Assembly: GCF_000471905.2 (NCBI RefSeq)
Contig: NW_006499435.1
Coordinates: 4,007,394 to 4,071,393 of the forward strand
Length of the DNA stretch: 64,000 nt
Source: Amborella trichopoda
Taxonomy: Eukaryota > Streptophyta > Magnoliopsida > Amborellales > Amborellaceae
Direction of reading: 5' to 3'
Positions 22,159 through 35,100 of this stretch are shown here, piece after piece. The notes beneath the pieces are model-generated. The model made no database searches. It was not told where the DNA came from and worked only from the letters and a program-made list of their open reading frames with translations. Every line of letters begins with the position of its first letter. Position 1 is the stretch's first letter. The position numbers and the translations under genes are program-made.

Positions 22159-24499
22159 ATGTCGTACTCTCGGAGGTATTCCCGCTCACGATTGCCATAT
22201 ATGAATGGCCGATCTGTTTCCCGGTTCTCGTCAAGTTCAAGAAGCCGTTCTAGGTGGGTGATTTACAGTACTATCCTATTTCTCGCTTCTGTTTTGAACT
22301 ATTTAATTGGATCTGTGAGATATTATATTAAAGGGAAGTAGTGTTTTATAACTTGTTAGTTATGACTTGATTTCGATGGATTTCATTTGCACTTTTTTGG
22401 TTATTGTGGTCATTCCTTCTTTTTTCTTTGCTCACACTATGATCATTAACATTTCGTTTTACGGAAATCTGTAACAGGAGTTCTGATTCGAGTGAAGTAG
22501 AGAATCCTGGGAACAATCTCTATGTCACTGGTCTATCTTCTCGGGCTACTAGTAGGGATCTTGAGAAACATTTTGCAAGCGAAGGAACGGTAAGATTCCA
22601 TCCATACGTTCTCATTGAGTACCAAAGACTAGGTTACTTTCTTTAATTATTACTTTCCAACATGTGGTTTGTCTCAAAGCTGTTTTTAGCCCATAAATGA
22701 TATTGGAACTTGCACCTCAAATTTTTACCATTTCGTTTTAGTAAGATATTCTCACTTGAATGAGAGTTTCAACCTGTTTTGGTGGATGATTGTGTTATTC
22801 ACAGGTGACCGACTGTCACCTTGTTGTTGACCCCCGAACAAGGGAATCTCGTGGCTTTGGTTTTGTGACAATGTCTACTGTTGAGGAAGCTGATAGATGT
22901 CTCAAGTACCTGGATAGATCTGTGCTTGAGGGTCGAGTTATTACTGTTGAGAAGGTAACATGGTCTTAAATCTCGTCATGTGCAATACTTAGAATCTCTT
23001 TTTGAGATGGTAATAGAAATGGCATGTTTTGTGTGATATTGGTAACCGTTGTGCCCATGATTTGAGTAAGTGTTTTGTTCGGCTCTTAAGTGTTTTTGGC
23101 AGCAGGGTTGCTGTGTGTAGCCAGCTTCATCGAACTTCAAAGTCTTTCTACCCCACATAATTTGCACACCAAATCAAACTCAAGCAAACTTCGACTATAT
23201 ACCCAGAGGGTTGTATGCCCTGCATTTCTTTTACTTGAACAATTAACATGCTGTATTTGCACGAAAGAGAGAGAGAGAGAGAGAGGGAGATCTTACTGAT
23301 GTGGTCTTTTGTACTGTTCCTCTATTGCAAATTGACTTGGCTCCTTTTGCAGGCGAGACGGAGGAGAGGCAGGACTCCAACTCCTGGCAAGTATCTTGGT
23401 GTGAGATCGGTCCGAGGTAACAATTGTATCTCACCTTCGTCTTTTGGTTTGTGAGTTGTAACTCTCAGTAACTATCATGCTTTGCCGTACAAAAAACTGC
23501 TAAAGATAATACGATGTTGGCCTCAAATCTTATGACCTTAGATATCGCTTTGATTTATATGGTGGGCTTCTAAGCCTTACCGTATTTTCGTATTTTGGGA
23601 AGAGTTTTGCACAAAGGCTAGCACTACATGCATTGCTTTTTTTCGATATTTTTGTGTGCTCATGTTTTGAAGTTAGGTGTCAAAATTCTTGAGGTTAGAA
23701 TGGCATGTATTTTTCTTCTGCATGTTTTGGTTCAATTAGTTTTGTATATCTTATAATGTGATCTTGTGCAGCTCGTCGCCGTTCTCCGAGTTACTCACCA
23801 TACCATGGCGACCGATACTCCTCTGAGCGTAATCGCTCTTACTCCCCTTACGAAAGGCGTGGACGCTCCAACCGTGATCGTTCCTACTCCCCATACTACC
23901 GAAGAGACCGTTCCTACTCCCCATATGACCGTAGGGATCGCTCATATTCCCCTTACTATAATAGAAGCAGGCGGGATCGCTCGTATTCTCCATATGACTA
24001 TGATAGGAGAGATCAGTCCTGTTCCCCTTATGAGAGGAGGCGCTCATATTCTCGCTACAGCAGCAGGTGTGATCGCTCTTACTCCCCTTACGATAGGAGG
24101 CGTGGCCGTTCTTATTCCCCATGTTATAGAAGGCACGATCGCTCTTATTCCCCATATGATGGAAGGCATGATCGCTCTTATTCCCCATGTGATGGAAGGC
24201 GCGATCTCTCTTATTCCCCATATGATGGAAGGCGCGATCGTTCCTATTCCCCATATGATAGAAGGCGCGATCGCTCCTATTCCCCTTGTGTTAGAAGGCA
24301 TGATCGCTCCTATTCCCCATATGATAGAAAGTGTGATCGTGCGGTGAATGGGAGCCCCACTACATGCAGCATTTCTCGTAGTTTTTTGAGGAGCCGGTCT
24401 AGAAGTGTTTCAAGGAGCCCATCCCGCAGCCGCTTACCCACCCAAAGGAGTGGCACTAGGAGCCGTAGCCCTAGCCCAAGGTCAGGATCAAGCGAGTAA
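22159..24499 (+). CDS. SR45A: SR45a / transformer-2-like serine/arginine-rich splicing factor
   Basis: Coding exons are 22159-22253, 22478-22589, 22805-22954, 23353-23416 and 23772-24499, all with GT-AG introns; together they give 382 aa. The protein has a short N-terminal RS region (1-32), one RRM with RNP2 LYVTGL (46-51) and RNP1 RGFGFVTM (85-92), the linker ARRRRGRTPTPGKYLGVRS typical of plant SR45a/Tra2, and a long RS domain of DRSYSPYD-type repeats ending in RSRSPSPRSGSSE. The RS1-RRM-RS2 order matches Arabidopsis SR45a (At1g07350), a nuclear pre-mRNA splicing regulator known to be induced by heat and high light. The ATG begins exactly at the exon border. A heat-shock element precedes its TATA box. 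It converges on the phosphorylase gene. Confidence 0.95.
23106..23212 (+). other. Possible poison cassette exon in SR45a intron 4
   Basis: An acceptor (TTTTTGGCAGCAG, ends 23105) is followed by GGTTGCTGTGTGTAG. Spliced to exon 4 in phase 0, this reads G-C-C-V-stop. A usable donor (GTATGC) occurs at 23213. Inclusion would truncate the protein straight after the RRM. Tra2 and SR genes often self-limit in this way, but use of this exon is inference. Confidence 0.3.
24129..24326 (+). repeat. 33-bp coding minisatellite in the SR45a RS domain
   Basis: Six consecutive 33-bp units begin GAAGGC at 24129, 24162, 24195, 24228, 24261 and 24294, with a decayed seventh at 24327. Each encodes the 11-residue block R-R-x-D-R/L-S-Y-S-P-Y/C-D/V. 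The DNA is more alike between units than the protein needs, which implies recent unit duplication. Confidence 0.9.
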
Positions 24500-26649
24500 G
24501 ATTGTGAAAACTGAGTAGTTTTGAGCCCTGTGAATGATTGCTACTTGGAGATGTTCATGTTTTGTTTTTCTTAGCTAGGCATGGAACGTGTTTATTAAAT
24601 TATCTATGATTGGGTTAGGGTGGTTGGTTCTTTGCTTGGGTTTCTCAAAAAAGTCTAATATGGATTGGATCGTATGTAATCTCAGACACTTGGGCTATTC
24701 TTATGATGTCCGTCTGTTTGCTTCATTCGATTATGTTGGATGAGTGTTTGCTATTTGTGATCTCATGCAATCCACTCGCTCGAAGACAGGCACTTGCTTG
24801 CTGCATATGTGAAATCATTATCGTTTCCATCTTCTACCTAAAATATTTGTTTTTTGACAAGCTATCATGAACCTCTAAATTATGGGCAACCATTTTCTAC
24901 CTAAAATCTAGCGAAACCCAAATCAAATCGATGTCATGCGACCATGTATCCCCAACTTTTCTGATCTTCTTGGGAGTTGCATGAAACTTATGTTAATGAG
25001 CATCAATCATGTCTTCTTGTCAATTAAATAATTTGGAGAACATATTCACATGCAACTATTGAGAAACTTCTATATGCTCTGGTTCTCAATTGGAAACCAT
25101 ACGTGCAATGGTGGAACCCATTGGCATCCCTCACTGTGATCTCCTCGACTACTTCATTGCTGCTTAGTTGGATTTTTGTTAGCCTTTTTGGGGATGTGAT
25201 AGAATGTTACACTGTTGTTCACATGGTGACAGATGTCATTCGGTCCCCCAGTTAATTTCGTCATCTCACCAGGTCCCGAGTTAATATTTGTTGGGCTGGT
25301 GGCCGGATTCGAGCTTTTGAAGTTCATGTATTCGCTCTGATGGTTACCTCTCGACTTACTTTTCATTTTATCATATAACTTCTATAATCGTTGGAAACAT
25401 GGTTGAGTTTTATCTCGGGAAAATTACAAATACCCGTCAAAATCATGCTTGCTAGACAATTTCCTCTCAGCCGACTAATTTTTTTTTTTAGTAAATTTTA
25501 CTTGAAATTCAACCTTCTTAGTAAATACATCAACTTAAAAAAAAAAAAAGAAAAACGTCAAATGAAGATCAAAATATCCTACGGAAGTCGTTCGGCATTT
25601 TGTTTTTGGTAAGTATGATGTTCGGCACAAAATAGAAGGGGTTTTTTTGTAGTTTTCTCTATTATCTTTAGCGCTCTGGTGCGTCTTACTAAAAAAGGAA
25701 CATGGTACCGAACATCTTTAAGCTACAATTTAAATATTCTCCTTGTGGCTGCTGCATCTACTAGCCGCAGCCATGAATTCTACAAGCTCTATTACGCGTG
25801 CGTTAATTTAGTAGATGCAGCAGCCATGAATTCTACAAGCTCTATTACGCGTGCGTTAATTTGATTGTGTAGGGCCTCGCCCTTATATAATCTTTCCAAT
25901 GCTTATAGATGCAGTGTTCAGTGAGCAGTGTTTTTGCTCCGTAACAAACATAATAAATTCGGTACGGTTCAGTGTGAAAAATCGACCACAACGAACATAA
26001 TATGTTTGCGATGGTCGATTGTCTAAAAATTTTGACAGAGGTGAGTCTATAGTCTATAGGTAGGGAGTGGAACTAGCAAAGCATTGCTTAGTTTATGGTA
26101 CAGTGCCATTGACAGGGATTTGGCTCGTGCTTGGGATTTGCAAAACCTCCTTTAAAAAGTGCTCTTTGCAATTTGCAAAACCTCTTTTAAACCAGTGCTC
26201 TTTGCAACCATAGGAAGAGCAAGTGCTTAACAGCTATAACTCTTCTCTTAAGTTAGGCAGGGGACTTTGTGAAGACTTTCTTTTGGGCCGGGCTTGGACC
26301 ATGTCTCCCGAACAATTTCAGTATATATGGCGCAAGACGATTCCACATATCGAGGTCAAAATGGGATCGGGTATTTTCACGTGTCACCTTAGTGCCTAGT
26401 TTGTCTTGATTTCCGATTGATGAACAAGAAGGAATGACTCAACCGGCCCTCACCCCTAAAGCACCTTAGCAACGTTTATATATATATATATATGCATACG
26501 TGTTAAATTTGCAACGTTTTAGGGGCTTCATATTACCATGGCAAAAACAGATTTCCAAGCCATCATGGAGGTTTTTGGGGTTGGATCTCCATTTTCCAAT
26601 AGTGTTCCGAGATATAGTTGTATGATCTTTTTATTTGCAAGTTCGGTTT
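24500..26649. other. Intergenic stretch after SR45a
   Basis: It holds the SR45a 3' UTR at its left end, a local duplication at 25735-25862 and a (TA)n run at about 26478-26493. No further gene is seen. Confidence 0.6.
25735..25862. repeat. 54-bp tandem duplication with an inverted segment
   Basis: Two copies of a 41-base segment (starting CAGCCATGAATTC, ending GCGTTAATTT) lie at about 25768-25809 and 25822-25862. The piece just left of the first copy (GCTGCATCTACTA) is the inverse of the piece left of the second (TAGTAGATGCAGC). Confidence 0.85.
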
Positions 26650-26990
26650 GTGTAGAGCCGAGTCTCTAAACAATCAAAGTAAAGTGCACATTTAAATAGT
26701 GTCGAGAAATGTAGTTTAAATATTGAAAATCTTTGTGATAACCTTAAAGTATATTTCATCTCAAATTATAAAATTTAAAGCTTCAAAAATAGTATAGATC
26801 TATCAGATCTATAAAAACTTGAAATTGACGGTTCAAAAATACATTAGAAGAAGTACTATTTTCAAAACTTAAAATTCATTTTTTTTTCTCATGTCTATGT
26901 ATATTGAAGGAAGTTGAGCAATTTAAAGATATTTAGGTTTGAATACAACCTCTTCTAATGAAATTTTTGAGGGATGCCTAAATTTGCCTG
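26650..26990. mobile_element. 390-bp MITE family, copy a (reverse, damaged right end)
   Basis: The left end TTCGGTTTGTGTAGAGCCGAG and interior words (GATCTATCAGATCTAT, CTCATGTCTATGTATATTG, CAACCTCTTCTAATGAAATTTT) match the family in reverse orientation. The right terminus has decayed. Confidence 0.65.
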
Positions 26991-27354
26991 TTTAGAGCGT
27001 CGCAAATTAAGGGCGGGTAGAGATAGGGGTAAACATTTATCCCAATTTACGGTAACAATACGGGTAAATAGTTTTATGGTATACAATTCCTTACGAAACA
27101 TAGTTTGATTGCTGATTGTTAACATATCAATTCGAGCTAGCTTAATAATTCCCAACTCTCTCCGAAGAGAAAAAGAAGATAAAAGACGAAACAATCTTTT
27201 GAAAAATAATGAAAAAAAAGTTGCCCAAAGACTTGGGGACCACTCGAGTCTCCACACACTGGTTGAGGTAGCTCTGGCGTGAGTGGAGCGATTCAGGACT
27301 GAGACCCCACCGAGTTTTGAGAAGCAAAACAAATTTTCGATCATTGATTTTAAA

Positions 27355-27707
27355 GGAAAAAGTTTATATAATGCTTCGACAGTAAAAGGAAGGTGCAGCT
27401 TAAGAACCCACTTAAGAAGGTCGTTCCCGCACTAAAAAACCATCCAATAGATCATCTCGAAAATAAAAGATTTCAGATCCGATAAATAATGCATTTTATA
27501 ACACATTATCTAAACCGTTCATTTTTCAAGTGGTTATAGATCTACTAGAGCAATTTTTAAAACTTTAAGTCTCATAATGAACAAAAACAGATTTTCTGAT
27601 CATATTAGAAGTTTTCGATTCTGAAACTGCAACTTCTAGCAAGTTTTGGATGCGTACCTTATTCTAATTGTTTTAAGGTTGATGGCTTATATAGAATGCA
27701 TCTTTTT
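27355..27707. mobile_element. 390-bp MITE family, copy b (diverged)
   Basis: It starts GGAAAAAGTTTATATAATGC and shares interior words such as GCATTTTATAACACATTATCT and TTATAGATCTACT with the other copies. The right end is decayed and no target duplication is clear. Confidence 0.6.
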
Positions 27708-27917
27708 CTCAATGTTCCTTTTTTTTTCTATCTATTATTGGTTTAAAATAAATGAAAATTATGATGCCTTTTCAAATATTAAAGATTGCAGATATTAATG
27801 TGGATTGGCCGTTGTCACTAATGTGACAAACACTGGGAGTAGGAAAAGTGAGGTTTTTTCCCATCCGAGATCATCACCACCGTGGAAGCTATAAGTTTCC
27901 TTCGTAGTCTCATTGAA

Positions 27918-28315
27918 GAAAAAAGTTTATATAAGTTTGCAACCTTAAAATGTAGAATTAAAGATGCACCTAAAAAATCCTTCGAAAAAGTTTGTTTTAA
28001 TGTTGAAAAATCCTCTAATCGATCATCTCGACATCAAGATGTATGAATATGAAAGAAAAAAAAAAAAATTTGAGTCTCATAAATAGTACATCTTATACAT
28101 ATTATCTAAACCGTCCAATTTCAAGATTTTCGTACATTTATAGATCTATTTTATTTTAACCATTTTTAGAGTTCAAAATTGTATAATTAAAAATGAAAAT
28201 AGATTTTCAGATAATCCTAAGAAATTTTTTACACCAAAATTACATGTTATGATAGAATTTGGAGGTGCGCTTTAGTTGGATTGTTTAAGGTTGTAACCTT
28301 ATAGAAACCACACCC
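27918..28315. mobile_element. 390-bp MITE family, copy c (398 bp)
   Basis: It starts GAAAAAAGTTTATATAAG and ends GAAACCACACCC. The flanking 9-mers CTCATTGAA (27909-27917) and CTCATTAAA (28316-28324) agree at 8 of 9 bases, supporting a 9-bp target duplication. Confidence 0.8.
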
Positions 28316-28933
28316 CTCATTAAATACAAATGGTAGAAATGGACATAGGTGGTTAAAGTGTCAAGACATAGGTAGTTAAAGTGCTAGATGTTATGCCGTC
28401 TTGAAATCCATTCCTAAACATAGGTAATAGGTGGTTAAAGTGCTAGATGTTATATGCCGTCTTGAAATCCATTCTTAAGCATACGTAATGGATCTCTTCC
28501 TACTAGTCTATCTTAAACAAAAAACAAAAAATCAAATACACAAACAACAAACAAAAAATCAAAATACACATAAAGAGATCAATTATTTAATACTTTACCC
28601 ATGTCTTTTGATTTAATTTCAAAATGTCTTTTGATTTAATTTCAAAATAGTAATAAAAATATACATCACCAAAATCTAGAGTAGTTAAAAAATAGTGACC
28701 CGTTAACTTTTTGAAAGTCGTGTGTATTTTGATAAATTTCCATATCTTTTGAGATAAAGTGAGGTTCCGTGCAAAACTCCACTAAGAAAACAACTTCAGA
28801 ATGACTATGACAACGGTTCTGCGGTTCTCACCTCAAGTAAAATCATGATTTCATGGCAAATACTCCAAACAGTATAGATCCAATCACAGTTACATTTAGA
28901 CTGTAATCTTAAGAAAGTGGGTTCTTACATAAA

Positions 28934-29182
28934 GAAGACTTGCTTGGTAACGTAGTAATATAAGGTAAATCCACTGATTCACCTGGATCTCCAATTATAC
29001 TGCATCAATATTTGTGGGGATCCATCCTTATTTCTCAGAGACAACGAGAGAGAGAGAGAAGACTTGCTTGGTAACGTAGTAATATAAGGTAAATCCACTG
29101 ATTCACCTGGATCTCCAATTATTCTGCATCTATATTTGTGGGGATCCATCCTTATTTCTCAGAGACAGAGAGAGAGAGAGAG
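28934..29182. repeat. 124-bp tandem duplication in the phosphorylase 3' flank
   Basis: GAAGACTTGCTTGGTAACG starts at 28934 and again at 29058. The copies differ at only a few bases and both end in a GA run. The second copy ends 17 bp from the phosphorylase stop codon, so the duplication probably lies in that gene's 3' UTR. Confidence 0.9.
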
Positions 29183-29198
29183 AACGTGCCTGTGTCGT

Positions 29199-32100
29199 TT
29201 ATGGAACAATGCATTCCTCAATATTCCAGATCTCCTTCGCATATTGTGAAATGGTCCGGTCGCTGCTGAATTTGCCACTGCCTGCAGTGCTCAGTATGGA
29301 CATCTTCAACCACCTTGTTTTGTCTCTGAATTGCAAAACAAGAATTTTCATGTGCTGTTGCATTGAAAGGGATCACACATGCACAGAAATCTCTTATTCA
29401 TAGGGCGAGAGAGAGATTAATAATGGCTTACTTGTATGCTTTATCGACCCTATCTTGAGCATCCATGTAGCTTGGGAAGTCATGACCGACAAGGAAGTAA
29501 TCTCCACGACCATAACCAGAATTCCCCTCCAAAGAATCAAGAAGCGGATTGTAGTCGTAGCTCCCGAATGCACCACTCCTAATGTACTGCTTCGCTTCTT
29601 CAAAACGAGGATCTGGTTTGAACTGCAATTCCCCAAAGCATGAGTAAATATTCCAATAAATAGAGATTGGTAGACAAGAAAAAAGATCTACTCCAAAAAA
29701 ATATGGCTTTGGTTTCATTTGATTGAAACTATTACCCTACTATTCTTTTGCTTTTGAAAGGAATCATACCTGTTTTCTTATCTAGTTATCCCTCATAATT
29801 CTTTCTCTTTTTCCTGTTCCTTCTGTTTATATACATTCCCTTGTCTTATATAATTAAGACTCATACTCCTTTACTTTTCTCATCTACTTTCTGTTTCTAT
29901 CTATTCTATTTCCTCGTTTTTAGATCCTTCTACATCTACTGGGAGGCCTTTTTATTCTTCTTTTAGTGTTACCTTGATGTGCATTTATTTGAATGGAGCC
30001 ACAACAACATGTTGTTCCTGTTTTCCAAATATAAGGCCTGAGGTCCCGTCAGAACCCTTGTTTGGCATTTCATGCTTTGAGGCTAGAAGTTTGAAAGAAA
30101 CAACACTAGTCTGTTTATTCCACTTCATACTCCTTTAAATTAAAGTAAGCTTTTCCTTGGTTCATTTCTTACAGGGATTTATACTATAATTCATGTAGTG
30201 CACAAACATCTCCACCATCCATATCAGTGAGGGACCATGGAGATGAACTATTCCTCCACGTATGCAGACAATGGTGACATAAAAGTTCATTTCCATCCTC
30301 TATCAGTAAGAATGGAGGATGGAGATTTGCTTCAGACTTCCAGTTTCTTAAGACTAGAACCTTTTAAAGAAGGGCAGAACGATTCTTACATGTCCTTGTT
30401 CTCTCTCCTTGCGCAACTTTGGAACCTCATCGGCTGTGGCACCAAATAGGAAAAAATTCTCTTCCCCAATTTCTTCTCTGATCTCAACATTGGCACCATC
30501 CAATGTACCAATTATGAGGCACCCATTTAGAGCAAACTTCATGTTGCTTGTTCCACTTGCCTCCATGCCTGCTGTGCTTATGTGTTGAGACAGCTCACTG
30601 CCGGGTATCAGCATTTCAGCAACTGATACATTATAATTCGGAACAAAGACAACCTGAAATAATTTATCCAATAACATGAATGAAATTCTTTATTTGGGTA
30701 ATTCAGTTGTACGAATTGAACTTGGGACACAATGTTGTCATAGTTAACAACGAACCAATATGTCACAAGTTCAAATTTGGCAGAGAACGTACAGTAAGTT
30801 TCCAATGGTTGAAAGAATTACAAGAAAAATGCTAAGGAAAAAAGATACAAATGGGAATTGGATTATAAGCAAATTTACTATGGAAATATATAGGCCATCT
30901 TCAAAGTGCATTAAGATGGTGAGTGGTGATGCCATTGTAGTCATCACTTATCTGATGAAATCACCTGTCTGATAAAATGAAGGTTGGTCATTGGGAGAGT
31001 GCGTGAATACATGAAGACTTGAACCCAACAGTAGGTTCTTCAACCTCTCTCTCTCTCTCCCCACATCACTTTCCTTTCATTGATGGTAATGAAACCAATG
31101 TGACGATAATATAGTCCGCTCAAATTACATTATGCGTTCCCTTGATATATATATATTTTGCATATCTTTCTCCATCAGTTTCCTTTTATAGATGGTAATG
31201 AAACCAATGGACCATCATATAGTCTGTTCAAATCACATTATGCTTTCCCTTCATACATGTATACTGCATATCAGACAGCATTCAAATGGACTCTTAAAAA
31301 CCATAGTTCATTGCTGCCATCACCTTCTAACGAAATGATGGATGGTGATGAAGAGAGCACAGAGCCCTGCTGTACAGGACCTATGTCCCCAATGCTCGGT
31401 CCCAATCCCCATCACCATCCATCATTTTATCAGACTGCAACGACCCAAATCGACAATGCTTTTCCCTGGTTTAATTGGCTAGAGTAAATTATTCTTCAAG
31501 GAATGAGGCAATTAGACATCTTTTTAATGTTCTTCTTCCCACGACAGTGGCATATTTATTGAGATGTGTTAAACATCAAAAACCATACAAAAAAATAAGA
31601 ATAGGAAGCACACAAACCTTCAATAAATTGCCAATTTCTGGATCCTTGTTGACCACATCTCCAACATCATTCACCAGCTTGACAATTCTTTTTGCATTTG
31701 TGTATGTCGCAAAAGCTTTTCCTCCAATCATTATGGTGCGTGGTGTCATCTTCTTACGCTCTTCTGGGCTCATCTCCTGATGTGTAGGTTTATGAGGGTG
31801 ATAGATTCAGTAGCAAATGATGAGGAGCAGACATGTTTATTCAATTTGCAATTATACAAACATGGGAGCCCACTTTGGATGCCACAACTATGTTCGGTCA
31901 AGTCGTGAAATCAGGAAATAACTTATCTTCTAAAAGCAAGAGAGTTCTTTTTTTTTTTTTTTTTTTTCCCATTTTTCAAATAACTGGGGAAGATAAATGG
32001 GCCTAACTCATGAATAGGGCAAATTACAAAACAATGCCTTGAAGCATTCGGAAATCAGTCAATTTAACAACAATACTTACTCGCAAACAATTGGTATGTC

Positions 32101-35100
32101 CAAACTGGGCCTCATTGCACATATTTTCTATCACGACTTTCCTTTATAAATTAAGAGAAGTATTCAAAGAGGCCATTTACTTTTAGTACAAGAAGGTTAC
32201 AATCACTCTTGCCGTCAGATTTTAAATCGGGTAGATGTAAGTATATCATTGACTAGACTCAAAATTTAAAAAACAAAAAAAATTCGAACTTCATAACACA
32301 CTCCAAGGCGTCCAATTTGACATCTAATGGCTAAGAGTGCTTGTGACCTCCTTGTAACAATGGTAAATGGTCTCATAGTATGCAATCCCTATAAATTATT
32401 CCAGGATACAAGAAAAATAGTTAATATTCTGACCTTCTTTTTTTACCAAAATGTAAGTACAATAAGCTTCAAAATGACAAGAGATCCATTTTTTTGCTTA
32501 TGTAAGTATTTGTTTTCACAAATCCTGTGGATCTTGTAGAACATGCATTGGTTCCCAGGAAACATGACGAGTATCTAAATAAGGTTCGCAATCAGTAGTA
32601 AATTCAAGATAGCACAAATAGAATTTGTCACCAGTAAATAAATCCAAAAGAGTTGCTAGAAGTTCTCATACCTTTAGATTCTTGTATCTGTATATAGCTC
32701 CCAGTATATTTAACAACTGCCTCTTATACTCATGAATGCGTTTGACTTGTATGTCAAAGAGGCTATTAGGATTGATAGTTACACCTGTAACTTGCAAGAC
32801 ATATTGAGCCAGGCGGCGTTTATTAGCCATCTTGGCTGATGCCCATTCAGCATGTAAATCCTTATCATCACCAAACTATTGAATACAATTCCAAAGTAGC
32901 AAGTCCCAAAAGACAGTGAAAATCAGTTAGAAATTAGTTCGGGGAAACTATAACTTATTAACTTATACAATAAATGTTTAGAAAGATCATAACATTGGAA
33001 TCGACCTAATCCATTTTACTACAGAAAAAGAGTTTTGATTTTCCTAAAAGTTAGATATAAACTCACTTGGCGAAGCCCAGAAAGGAGGTCGAGGTTAGTA
33101 ATCCATTCATCTGTTTTCAACCATTTGGTTATTATAGAACTCAATTCAGGGCTGGAAAATTGGAGCCATCTTCTTGGAGTGATGCCATTGGTCTTATTCT
33201 GAAACTTGTTCGGCCATAATGAAACATAGTCTGCAAACAACTCTGATTTCAATATGTCACTGTGCAACTCAGCAACGCCATTCACCTGGTTATTATCCAT
33301 ATGCATTATGTCAACTGTACAATGCTCGAATCACTACTTTTATCAAACACTGAACAACTTCGGGAATTAAAAACCAAGAAACAAAAGAGAATGTGATGAG
33401 ATGAACTCAACACTGTTATATTAGACACCATTTGGCCATGAGTCTCTTCTTCATGATAATTTCATGACTGGTGTAGTGGAACAATGATTATAAAGAGGGA
33501 TTATATACAATGAGACCCTTTACCTATTGTACAAGATGGTCACAATTACACATAACCATCTGATGTAAAATTTGATGGCTTGGGTGTGTCATAAAGTTCA
33601 AAAAAATTTCCCTTGAACTTTAAGCTTGGTCAATGCAATAATTGCAGCCACCCAATCTCACATCCAATGGTCAAGATTAATTGTGACTACCTTGTATAAA
33701 AGATAAATGGTCTCATTGTAGACTTTTCCTTATAAAAAAAGGTATTGTTGTATAAAAAATATTTTTTGCATTCCAATATTCATAAAAATATCAAGTTATG
33801 TGCAGGACACAACGGTGTCACCACTTGAGACACACAAAGGAACAATAATTTAATAATAACAAAATCATTTACAATAGGGGGCTAGTTTTTACACTGACTA
33901 GTTTTGTAGCCAGCGCCCAGCACCCATCTATACAACTCACTGGTTAATCTAAAAGAAGAGTTGTAGGTGATGGGTCTGAATTTTAGAGATTGGTGTGGTT
34001 ACTTAAAACTGGACCACTGCTTCTAACTGCTAATCAGACAATAACAGAATTCAGAATCATTGGTATTGTTACGGTTACCAAGGGAGTCATCACAATTTTT
34101 TTGTAAGGCATTGAATATTGAATCTACCCATCCATGATCCATCAATGTATTTCCCGAAGAGACAGTCATGGATATTGAAACATGCTCAAGAAACTAGGGC
34201 TTCTCGGTTCTTCCATAAGGGATGGATTGTTTCATGGTTACCCAATGATTAATGTATTGGTATTTCTTTGTTTTATTACCAAGCTCCCTTCTATATTTAC
34301 TTTTAGGTCATGAAGAAGCCATACCTATGATGCACAGATACACTGAAATCAGTGTAATTATCAAAGTAACATAATAAATTCATAATCATAAGCATAGTAC
34401 CCTCCCTCCCTCTGTCTTGTATGAATTAATGTAGTTAGCAGACATAAAATTTCCTCACCGTGTGAGAAGATACCACACACAAGTTTGCCATGCGCACAAC
34501 AGGCTTTTGAGGATTGGAAGAATCCAAGACACGCATGCTTTGGATCTTGCTTGCTAGATCAGGTCGTGTAGAATGTACCATTCCCAAAAACTGTACGAAG
34601 ATTCCAGATAAATAAACAGAAAATATGAAATTATCTTACAAAATAATTCAATTTCTCAGAGTAACTTGCCCGCTTATCTATTTCTTCAATAATTTCCATA
34701 TGCCTTGGAAGAAGTTTCCACATCAGAGATTGCGGCCATTTCTCCAGTGCTTCAGGGAGTACCGTGTGATTGGTATAAGCAATTGTCCTTTATGAACAAA
34801 ATCCTTACTTAGAATTTCATCATAATCATAATAAATGAAGCTGAAAATAGCCTGTATTTGAAAGGGGATTGCATTATACACAAAGTGAATTATTAATCAG
34901 GAAATTGAGTGTGGTGGATTTTGTTTCAAAGAAATCACCTTGACACCACATCCCATGCTTCATCCCATCCGAGACCCTCATCATCCATCAAAAGTCTCAT
35001 CAGTTCTGGAATTGCAAGGGTAGGATGGGTATCATTCAGCTGTACTGCTACTTTGTTAGGAAATTCAGACCAAACAATTGAGCCATTGTCGCCTCTCCTT

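Noticed and set aside
23751..24347. Long frames of 167 aa (minus) and 193 aa (plus) over the SR45a last exon
   Set aside because: They are out-of-frame readings of the 33-bp coding repeat; the spliced SR45a frame explains the region.
31158..31487. 109-aa frame in the plus strand
   Set aside because: It lies opposite a phosphorylase intron, has low-complexity composition and no resemblance to a family.
34661..34670. GT donor four bases into the GC-AG intron of phosphorylase
   Set aside because: It would add a residue, shift the frame and stop soon after, against full family conservation downstream.
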